Shown here: in pieces, positions 10,453 through 17,600 of the stretch | Position numbering within the stretch: the stretch's first letter is position 1 | Layout: every line of letters begins with the position of its first letter | DNA from: Trissonchulus latispiculum | Lineage: Eukaryota > Nematoda > Enoplea > Enoplida > Ironidae | Assembly: GCA_030248195.1 (NCBI GenBank) | Contig: JASAND010028404.1 | Location: 1-64,000 of the forward strand | Reading direction: 5' to 3' | Length of the DNA: 64,000 bases | Notes under the pieces: model-generated | Told to the model about the DNA's origin: nothing | Database searches by the model: none | What the model saw: only the letters and a program-made list of their open reading frames with translations | Position numbers and translations under genes: made by a program

Positions 10453-10971
10453 ATGCCTACCTATTATTGTCTTACCCTGGATAGTCAACCAATGGTTGTG
10501 TTTCATTCTGGTTGGTCACCATTTAGTAATTTCCATATTTCTCATTTTACGTTGGGTGGTGTTGAATACAACTGTGTTGAACAATACTATCAAAGTGAGA
10601 AGGCCAAATTCTTTGATGATGTGTATACCTATCGCGAGATTATCAAAGCCAAGTCACCTCGCCTTCACAAACAACTTGCGAAGGGAATCAAAGGATTTGA
10701 TAAGAATAAATGGATGGTTGTTGCTGAAGACGTTATGCTCATGGGTGTGCGAGCCAAGTTTGCTCAAAATGAACGATTACGAGATGTTTTGATTGAAACT
10801 AAGGATTGCATCATTGCCGAAGCCTCCAAATATGATAGCTATTGGGGTATTGGTTTGGACATTAACGATGAAAGGGTTATAAATGTAAATGATTGGCCTG
10901 GAGAGAATGTCCTTGGACAACTATTAACACGCATCAGAAATGAATATCGTCAATTTAATTGTTACAAGTGA
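10453..10971 (+). CDS. NADAR (YbiA-like) domain protein
   Basis: 172 aa from ATG 10453, almost all one NADAR domain. Seen: F17-H-S-G-W-S-P-F-S-N-F27, then C41-V-E43-Q-Y-Y-Q47 with K50-A51, and near the C-terminus Y130-W-G-I-G134 followed by LG..L..IR (154-161). These are the family landmarks in the right order, and the length is typical of YbiA-type proteins. Known: NADAR proteins bind NAD/ADP-ribose-type ligands; members act on N-glycosidic bonds, in riboflavin-intermediate damage control and in removal of ADP-ribose from guanine in DNA. Inference: in a DNA element it could reverse ADP-ribosylation of its genome or counter NAD-linked host defence. Its 3' end overlaps the TBP-like gene by 32 bases. 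Confidence 0.9.
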   Translation: MPTYYCLTLDSQPMVVFHSGWSPFSNFHISHFTLGGVEYNCVEQYYQSEKAKFFDDVYTYREIIKAKSPRLHKQLAKGIKGFDKNKWMVVAEDVMLMGVRAKFAQNERLRDVLIETKDCIIAEASKYDSYWGIGLDINDERVINVNDWPGENVLGQLLTRIRNEYRQFNCYK

Positions 10972-11476
10972 CTTTAAGTGTTCTATAGATTTGTACAGTT
11001 TACCTAATGTAAAGTACAATCCAAAACGTTTCAGTGCTGCTACGTTGAGATTGTCTTGTGCTTGTCTATTATTTTCCAATGGTCGTGTTGTATGTCTTGG
11101 TGCCAAAACTGTTAATAAAGCTTATGAAACTCTTAAAGAGTGTGCTGATTTTTTGATCGGGTTAGGATATGTTGTCCAGCCGTGGGAACTCAAAATACAC
11201 AATATTGTAGGCACTTGTGATATAGGGAGAAAGCTGGACTTGTCTTGGATTTATAATTACTTGAAACATGGTTATGCTCTGAATTTCACCCCCGAAACGT
11301 TTCCAGCAATTACACTTGAACTGAAGGCTGGTAGCACTGCATTAATTTTCTATTCTGGAAAATGTGTAATAACTGGGAATAAATCAATAGAGCAACTACA
11401 TCGCTCACATGGCGAATTAGTAAAAGTTATAAAGGCAAGTGATCTATTAGTTGAACGAAGAAAATGGAGTTTGTAA
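10940..11476 (+). CDS. TATA-binding-protein-like protein encoded by the element
   Basis: 178 aa, consisting of the two TBP repeats with no N-terminal tail. Repeat 1 has YNPKRF31 and LLF45SNGRVVCLGAK; repeat 2 has KIHNIVGTCD, then F116-TPETF121P and ALIF137YSGKCVITG. The four phenylalanines that kink TATA DNA in cellular TBP (here F31, F45, F121, F137) are all kept. Known: TBP nucleates transcription by Pol I, II and III, and some large DNA viruses encode divergent versions. Inference: it may direct transcription of the element's late genes. It is clearly divergent from any host TBP, intronless, and locked between overlapping neighbours (32 bases with NADAR, 13 with the next gene), so it is not a recent retrocopy of the host gene. 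Confidence 0.93.
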   Translation: MNIVNLIVTSDFKCSIDLYSLPNVKYNPKRFSAATLRLSCACLLFSNGRVVCLGAKTVNKAYETLKECADFLIGLGYVVQPWELKIHNIVGTCDIGRKLDLSWIYNYLKHGYALNFTPETFPAITLELKAGSTALIFYSGKCVITGNKSIEQLHRSHGELVKVIKASDLLVERRKWSL

Positions 11477-11796
11477 CAATAGTTAAACCACTTAATAATA
11501 TGAAAATCCAACTTGCTACGCCTGTGGAAGCAAGTCAAATAGCACTACAAAGAGTCGTACTACCTACCAATGATTGGGTTATGATACAGGTAGAATTTAT
11601 TGAGCCTCAAATCTTTAATGAAAACTATGTCCCATTGCTATGTATTGCTCGCTCAGAGTACCAGCCCAGCACTTTAGTATATCATGCAACTCGTCAAAGT
11701 ACAATCGATAAAATTGAACTATCTATTTCAGATTTGAATTTACAACCGCTATCAAGCCCAGAGGTGGGATTGGTAGAAATTATTTTAAAAGCTTAA
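11464..11796 (+). CDS. Unrecognised 110-aa protein of the gene cluster
   Basis: ATG 11464 lies inside the end of the TBP-like gene, in another frame. The product is rich in beta-branched and acidic residues, without Cys pairs, a membrane segment or a charged tail, and looks like an all-beta fold by composition. Standing just before the basic protein and the capsid-like protein, it could be a minor structural protein; I cannot support that with motifs. The intact frame, the short overlap and the cluster position argue that it is a real gene. Confidence 0.6.
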   Translation: MEFVTIVKPLNNMKIQLATPVEASQIALQRVVLPTNDWVMIQVEFIEPQIFNENYVPLLCIARSEYQPSTLVYHATRQSTIDKIELSISDLNLQPLSSPEVGLVEIILKA

Positions 11797-11812
11797 AAGT
11801 GTTAATATTATA

Positions 11813-11998
11813 ATGTCTCCAAATACAATGTTTCCAATAAGATTTAAGCAAATCAATCCTGACAGCAGAAACGTTGTCTTTTCCGATATTAAACTAAAAA
11901 AGAAGACAATCACTAAGAAAGCATCGCCTGCTAAGAAAAAGTATAAAAGTAAGCAAAAAGGAAAAATAAGTAAAAGTACGAAGAAAACAAATTTCTGA
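11813..11998 (+). CDS. Lys-rich basic protein, candidate DNA-condensing core protein
   Basis: 61 aa from ATG 11813. After about 25 ordinary residues the rest is very rich in Lys with Ser, Thr and Pro (motifs such as KLKKKTITKK and SPAKKKYKSK). Its stop overlaps the start of the capsid-like gene (TGATG, one shared base). Known: adenovirus-like and Polinton-like genomes often carry short basic core proteins next to capsid genes. Inference: it packages or neutralises the element's DNA. The alternative is a nuclear or nucleolar targeting protein of other use. Confidence 0.7.
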   Translation: MSPNTMFPIRFKQINPDSRNVVFSDIKLKKKTITKKASPAKKKYKSKQKGKISKSTKKTNF

Positions 11999-13293
11999 TG
12001 GCTACGTGTGGAAATAAACTGCTTGAATGGAACCACTCTGTTCCCGTTCATGAAGATGTCGTCAGCTCACAGCTGGTTGAAGTCCCGTGTAGCACAGCCC
12101 TCCCTCGCTCAGACCTTAACAACATCGAATTTAAAATTGATAAAACAGATACTTTTATTGATCTGACCTCCTGTTTTTTATTTATTAGGGCACAAGTGCT
12201 AAAAAAGGACGGAACACAATTAACTGAAATCGATAAAACTGGACCAATCAATAACTTGGGCTACTCCATGTGGTCTAGCGTAGACTGTCTCATTTCTGAC
12301 CAATCGATAACATTGAAAAATCCGTATTATCCTTGGCTTTCGTATCTGCTATGCTTAGTCAACTATACTAAACCGGAAAAAGATTCGTTGCTGTGTGGGG
12401 CAATGTATGAACAAGACTCTCCTTTGTTTTTTGATATTAACTTGGATGAAGGAGCCCCTCCAATAGTCGTAAATGAAGGATTGCAAAAGCGATATGATAG
12501 AATTGAAGGTTCTAAAGTTTTTACTTTATACACTAGAGTATTTACCGATACCATTCTGATGCCAAAACTGCTACCTCCACAAACTGAACTGAGTTTCATA
12601 TTCAAGCGTTCTGAACCAAACCTAATCTTCATTGGTAAAAAAGTGGAATGTATTTTGAAAATATCAGATGCCAAAATGTTTGTATCTCGAATTAAGCTGA
12701 GTGATCAGGCGCTGATACAACATAACAAAATTCTAAATTCTACAGGTTGCACATATCCAGCTCTTCGCTACGATACTAAATGTCGTACAATCTCTATTGG
12801 AGAACAAAATCTGGATTGGGTACCTTACAGTGGTTCTCTTCCAAGGAGAGTTTACATTTTCATGGTGAAACAGACGGCATACAATGGTTCTTTGCAAAAT
12901 AATCCATTTTACTTTTTGGATTTTGGAGCTCAGAGAATCTATGTTTATAAAAATGAAATGCTCCTTCCACATTCAGCTCCACTGCAAACTCTTGGAGAAT
13001 ATAAGTATCCTAATTTGTTTATGGAATTTCTTAGAGGTTTAAATTATCACAACATGGATATAGGATTTAAATGGGATGACTACAGAACAAGATTCTTTAT
13101 TACATGCATTGACCTAACTCCTGATCATTCTGCTGATTGCAACTATATTAGTCCAGAGGAATACGGGACAATTAGAATTAAAATTGACTATAAGGAAGCA
13201 CTTAGTGCATCAATTGTTGTTTTCTGTGTAGCTGAGTATAATGCTCTCATGAAACTTGACAAAAATAGGAACCCGTCCTGGGAAAAGGTATAA
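11998..13293 (+). CDS. F54H12.2-family protein, candidate major capsid protein
   Basis: 431 aa from ATG 11998, full length and unbroken. Family recognition rests on the order of segments: an N-terminal FKIDKTDTFIDL strand region; the central SRIKLSDQ part; the PRRVYIFMVKQTAYNGS segment followed by NPFYF and IYVYKNEMLLP; then FFITCIDLTPDHS; and a C-terminal LDKNRNP motif. Proteins named after C. elegans F54H12.2 are scattered through animal genomes in Maverick-type contexts. The beta-rich pattern, size and position after a basic core-like protein are consistent with a jelly-roll capsid protein; that function is inferred, not shown. It is the longest intact gene of the cluster, which speaks for a fairly young insertion. 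Confidence 0.82.
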   Translation: MATCGNKLLEWNHSVPVHEDVVSSQLVEVPCSTALPRSDLNNIEFKIDKTDTFIDLTSCFLFIRAQVLKKDGTQLTEIDKTGPINNLGYSMWSSVDCLISDQSITLKNPYYPWLSYLLCLVNYTKPEKDSLLCGAMYEQDSPLFFDINLDEGAPPIVVNEGLQKRYDRIEGSKVFTLYTRVFTDTILMPKLLPPQTELSFIFKRSEPNLIFIGKKVECILKISDAKMFVSRIKLSDQALIQHNKILNSTGCTYPALRYDTKCRTISIGEQNLDWVPYSGSLPRRVYIFMVKQTAYNGSLQNNPFYFLDFGAQRIYVYKNEMLLPHSAPLQTLGEYKYPNLFMEFLRGLNYHNMDIGFKWDDYRTRFFITCIDLTPDHSADCNYISPEEYGTIRIKIDYKEALSASIVVFCVAEYNALMKLDKNRNPSWEKV

Positions 13294-13322
13294 AAGTGCT
13301 CTCAGTTATAGTCGAGTAAACA

Positions 13323-13724
13323 ATGGAGAAAAAGAAGGTTATAATAATTGGTTCGGTGACAATAAGTGTAACGGTTTTCATCGTAATCTCAGTTACTGTT
13401 TCATTAAATTTAAAGTCACCGGAACCGTTCTCACCGGTTAGTATTGAGCTGTTCTCTGATAGAACTGTAGCTCTTGTTCAAAATCGATTACGAAAAACAT
13501 TTTCAATGAAGCAATTTTACAAGTTACAAAACTTTATACGAGATTGTGCAGGACAGCGGTGTAACATAAACAAATCAAGTGACTTGTTATGTCCGTATAC
13601 TTCACAACAATTTGATTGGAAATTGTGTTTTGCCGATGACAAACAGATTATGTTTGGTTTGGTCGGCAAACTAACTCTGAAAAGAGAGGACCTTCTTAGA
13701 ATAATCAATTTACGATATGCTTAG
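13323..13724 (+). CDS. Membrane-anchored 133-aa protein
   Basis: MEKKK start, then a hydrophobic stretch (about residues 6-29, Ile/Val/Ser/Thr-rich) typical of a type II signal anchor, then a soluble C-terminal part with four Cys (CAGQRC, then LLC, then KLC) that could form disulphides outside the cytosol. It lies 29 bases after the capsid-like gene on the same strand. Family not recognised. Adeno-like and Polinton-like genomes often encode small membrane proteins in the late cluster; a virion or release role is a guess. Confidence 0.65.
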   Translation: MEKKKVIIIGSVTISVTVFIVISVTVSLNLKSPEPFSPVSIELFSDRTVALVQNRLRKTFSMKQFYKLQNFIRDCAGQRCNINKSSDLLCPYTSQQFDWKLCFADDKQIMFGLVGKLTLKREDLLRIINLRYA

Positions 13725-13810
13725 TCAGCATTGCTTGGTCAGCATGACTGCCTCCATTCTGGTAATGCAGATTGTATAAATGCTACAAAATTTTGAAAAT
13801 TTCATTTTCG

Positions 13811-14047
13811 ATGGCAAAACGCTGCAAGACTTGTCTTAAATCTAAGAATTGTCAGTGTATACTTGATTTGGTCGCCCTTGGAGTCTGGACTCGCAAGAAG
13901 CCTTCACCTCCGAAACGACTGTTCAGTAGACAGCAAAAACGATTGCAACTCTGTCATATTTGTGGACGCTTCACAACTAGACTTGGAGCCCATTTGGTCT
14001 TTGAATGTGCCAGACCTAACCATAAGAGATACACTGGTCTTGAATGA
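13811..14047 (+). CDS. Small zinc-finger protein
   Basis: The ATG at 13811 is preferred; the frame is open further upstream but that stretch is not Cys-rich. The protein has an N-terminal Cys cluster (C5-x2-C8, C14-x-C16), a basic linker (RKKPSPPKR), and a C48-x2-C51...H61-x4-C66 finger with H71 close by. It is probably nucleic-acid binding. The stop overlaps the next start (ATGA). No closer family assigned. Confidence 0.6.
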   Translation: MAKRCKTCLKSKNCQCILDLVALGVWTRKKPSPPKRLFSRQQKRLQLCHICGRFTTRLGAHLVFECARPNHKRYTGLE

Positions 14048-14304
14048 TGGATGCAATTTATACATTTGTGAAGAATAATTTTTACAACCACAATTTGGAT
14101 TTACCCGAACTAGTGGGCTCAGACTGCTTCCTTGAACATATTAGACTTGTTGCACAATCAACACTAAGTGGCGATGTTAATCTAGGGCGTATTATTACGT
14201 TTATTTCTTACTGCTCATTATTGGTTGATGTATATAACATTAATAAAGAAATTGTGATTTATTGGTGTGCTATATGTATATATGCTTACACTGTGAAAAA
14301 TTAA
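14044..14304 (+). CDS. Short Bcl-2-like protein (BH1 motif), possibly truncated
   Basis: 86 aa from ATG 14044. Residues 38-55 read as a helix plus the BH1 signature of the Bcl-2 family: the DG-V-N-W-G-R-I core appears as G43-D-V-N46-L-G48-R49-I50, with the N-x-G-R spine kept and Trp replaced by Leu, followed by a hydrophobic helix. A leading amphipathic helix (about 28-40) fits. No BH2 or C-terminal anchor follows: the frame ends 24 codons later in an unrelated-looking hydrophobic tail, against the 150-200 aa usual for the family. Known: animal DNA viruses often carry Bcl-2-like inhibitors of apoptosis. Inference: a host-death blocker, now or once. It could be a chance match, since a single short motif supports it. 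Confidence 0.45.
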   Translation: MMDAIYTFVKNNFYNHNLDLPELVGSDCFLEHIRLVAQSTLSGDVNLGRIITFISYCSLLVDVYNINKEIVIYWCAICIYAYTVKN

Positions 14305-14629
14305 ATACAAAAATTTATTTACTTGTTGCTAATTAATAAAACGACAGGGTAGCGATATTGTGCTATCGATACCGCGAAAACAAGACTTGAAGCCTGATAG
14401 GACAGTGGTACCGCAGTACCGGTACCGCGTGGTCCTCGTTTACCCCTTCCTACACTACTTGCATTTTCTGATTTATTACTGTCCTGCTAATAATGAGAAA
14501 GTGTTGGTAACTGAGAGTGTGACGCTTCGCCTGGCTGTTTTGTATGGTGCTATCTTGCTACAAAAAAAGGTAAATCTTTCCATAACTGATTGTTAATTAT
14601 TTTGGAAAAAGCTTTTGTTTGTGTTTTAG
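14305..14629 (+). other. Junction between the virus-like element and IFT88
   Basis: AT-rich DNA with ATTAATAAAA at 14331-14340 (possible poly(A) signal of the last element gene) and a block of GGTACCG-type repeats (14405-14430, GTACCGCAGTACCGGTACCG). No IFT88 coding sequence is visible. A typical acceptor (TTTGTGTTTTAG) ends at 14629. The element's right end must lie here but I see no clear terminal repeat. Confidence 0.5.
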
Positions 14630-17600
14630 GTTCTGTTCAATTTAGCCTATCAGTACACAGCCAATGGTCTGCATAATGAAGCACTCAATACCTATCAAGT
14701 TATCGTCAAAAATAAAGCATTCAGCAACGCTGGTACAATTTAGTGTGAATTTTTGTTTTTACAACTTTATTGTTATTGTATTCTCTATATATGCTATATA
14801 AAAACATTTTCAGTATTATATAATTCCACTTTGAATTTCAGGCCGTCTAAAGGTTAACATTGGAAATATATACTTCAAGAAGAAGGATTATGCTAAGGCC
14901 ATTAAGTATTATCGTATGGCACTCGATCAAGTGCCTTCAACTCAAAAACGAGCAAGGTAGTTTACTGGGTTTCACTTTATAGTGAACTGAGTAGAAAACA
15001 CGTAGTACAATATTTGAACAATTAGATATCACAGTTAACCAACTATTTCTGCTATTTTGTGGAATGTTGAATTTCGATACTTTTAACTCTTGTATGCCCG
15101 CGGCGGCCATTTGACACAAGTGGTGATTTTTGGATTCTGTTCCAAAGAGCAGACACGGGTTCCCCGATGTAGCTCTGATCACGTGTTCCTTTTTTTCCTC
15201 GACACTCCCACTACAATTTGGATTAGGGTAGTGGTTCAAAAGAAATAAAGTCCAGTCAGGCATTTGGCGGAATGGAGAATTGGACAAATTTTGTATCATA
15301 TTTCTGTATTTATTTTAAACGAGTCCAGCGTCGGCTGCAATTCGTCAGGCGACAGAGTGTAGTTCTACCGGGCGATAGGGGAGATTATGCAGATTAAATT
15401 AACGTATAGTGAATTCCTTCTCAGAATCAACTCATGCAGCTTTTTTGCAATGAAAGTTTAGCAAAGATTTCTGCTTAGCCCGACTTTGACGGCTCCTAAC
15501 TTTTTCTGGGTGCATCAGCGACCCTTAATATTCAATATTATAAAATGAAGAGCAATCAATTCTCTATCGATCTGTGGGTGGTCTCAGTAAAAAGTGCGAC
15601 CGAAAACTCAAAACTGGTCATTTTCAGTGGCTTTCCTCGAAAAGCCTTGGGAGGAAGAGGGTTAATATCACATCACCATGGCAATACTTTGACGGAGATA
15701 TTAAGATTCTGGAATTACTGGCATTTTAGGATCAAAATACTTCATGACATCGGAGTTGCGTTTGTTCGACTGGGACGCTACGACGATGCCATGAGTACCT
15801 TCGAGCACTGCATGGAGGAGAAGCCCGGCTACAGGACCGGACTTAACCTAATCCTATGTGCCTACACCCTGGACGATAAGGAGAAAATGAAGGAGGGATT
15901 CCTCAAACTCCTGGATATCCCACCCGAGACAGAGGACGAAGAGAAATACACAATTGATAGTGTTCGTATTCATGGGTTTATTATTGGAGTGGCTTAGTCT
16001 TCACTAACGGTTCTTCGTTTTTCAATGGAAACACATTTGAGACGCAAATGTATAGTGCTTCGCTCCAAACATTGGAAATGCAACTAAGATCTTGTGATTC
16101 AAATCTAGTGGGCAAGTGTAGTCACAATTTTAATTGTTAAGGTGTAATTTTTCAGCTATATTCATAGAAAGTTTTGCTACTTGAGTTTGTTTAGATTTCA
16201 GTCTTATAATGTGCTATAACGTTATATAGCTTTAATCCTGTACAAATTCTTCTAGAAGGATCCGGCGGACTTGATGGTGCTTCAAGTGATCCGAAACGAT
16301 TCACTGAACAGCTGGGAGCGAAAACGGTGACCGCGAAAGCTTTGAATTCCTAGCAAAACTTGATCGACTAGAATTACAGATTGGCTACTTGTTGTTGCAG
16401 TTGCTTATTTATGAGCGGTGACTGACACCTTCAAAATTTGGATTATGTAAACTGTTGCTTAGCTTACATTAGAATTTCTTAACCCGAACTTAATTGATTG
16501 ATTGATTTTACTGTTTCGCTGTTCTTAGACGCCAGGAAGCTGAAAGAACTATCTTGACCGCAGCCCGAATAATATCCCCCAACGTGTCCGCATCGTTCTC
16601 TGAGGGATATGCATGGTACACTGTGATCAGATGTTTTGTAGTTATATGTTAATTAGTTAATATGTTTCGAGCTTCAGCACGCAAGCATAGGTTATCGGCC
16701 ATCGGGGTCTGGTATGGTTCATTGGGAATTTGTGTGGAGCGTAGCTTCTTTAGCCCGTAGAGTTACAGTTTTTACTCTGATTACGCGGTGTATTCCATTC
16801 AGATTCATCCTAAATGGCCGTTTGATTTGATTTATAAATTAAGCAAAATTTGATTGCTCTGTTAGTTTGTGATAGTGTTAGTTTGATTGATTTTGATGTG
16901 ATTTTAGGTGCGTTGAGCAGATCAAACAGTCACTCTATGCTGATCTCGCCAGCGATCTTGAGATCAACAAAGCCATACAGTATTTGAGGCAAAGAGATAT
17001 TTCCGCCGTAAGGGACTTTTTAATTTCTACAGAATCTCAATTAATAATAGCAACAATTACAATTCAAACACTGCTCAGAAAGTACAGACAGCAGTAGGAC
17101 CGTATAACCTGACAGGATGTTCCTAGGAAAATATCTATTCATTAAATTACTATTCAAAGTATGTTTTAGGCAACGGAAGCCTTGAAATCCTTTGAAAAGA
17201 AGGAGAGTAAAGTGGCCAGTGCAGCTGCCAACAATCTGTCATTCATGTATTTTCTGGTGCGTAAATTTATGTTGAGACGACTCCAATTTTGCTGTACTGT
17301 AGAAGAAGACCCCTTTTTCTGCTGTCTCCCATTTACTGGGCTATTGGTCAACTTTACGATATATGAGGTTTTACCTTTTTCTGGTCCTGTCTCGCTCTGT
17401 TTACCAGCTGAGAGAGAGAACACCTTGACCCATGGGTAGTTTTCATCAGTTAACTACTCAGAAGCGTAGCGTGCCTTTCGACACCCTAGAAATCGTTATT
17501 TTCTCAGTTAATTTATCCAAATTATTCTATACACTGGACGTTAAGCACAGATGGGAGGAATCAGAGCAGAGATGTGAACCATTTTGAGTGGATGACTCAC

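Larger units (their letters stand above)
1..14304. mobile_element. Maverick/Polinton-like (adintovirus-like) endogenous element, decayed
   Basis: A PolB gene of the protein-primed type on the minus strand and a compact plus-strand gene cluster lie back to back around a 140-bp tandem repeat block. Seen in sequence: the PolB exonuclease motif, the endonuclease-VII-like zinc motif and the YLDANNLYG palm motif; a 431-aa F54H12.2-family protein; a basic protein directly before it; and small overlapping ORFs. Known: PolB plus capsid-like genes in animal genomes mark Mavericks/Polintons and adintoviruses. Not seen: retrovirus-like integrase, FtsK/HerA-type ATPase, adenain-type protease, or clear terminal inverted repeats. 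The left end runs off the window. The right end lies somewhere between 14304 and the first IFT88 exon at 14630. It could also be two neighbouring elements, but the divergent layout favours one. Confidence 0.8.

Noticed and set aside
1..14304. Integrase, packaging ATPase or protease genes expected of a complete Polinton
   Set aside because: Looked for DDE-integrase, Walker-type ATPase and adenain-like motifs in all listed frames and found none.
14360..14596. 78-codon frame directly before IFT88, as a possible upstream IFT88 exon
   Set aside because: None of the expected IFT88 residues before VLFNLA are encoded there, and the sequence contains GGTACCG repeats.
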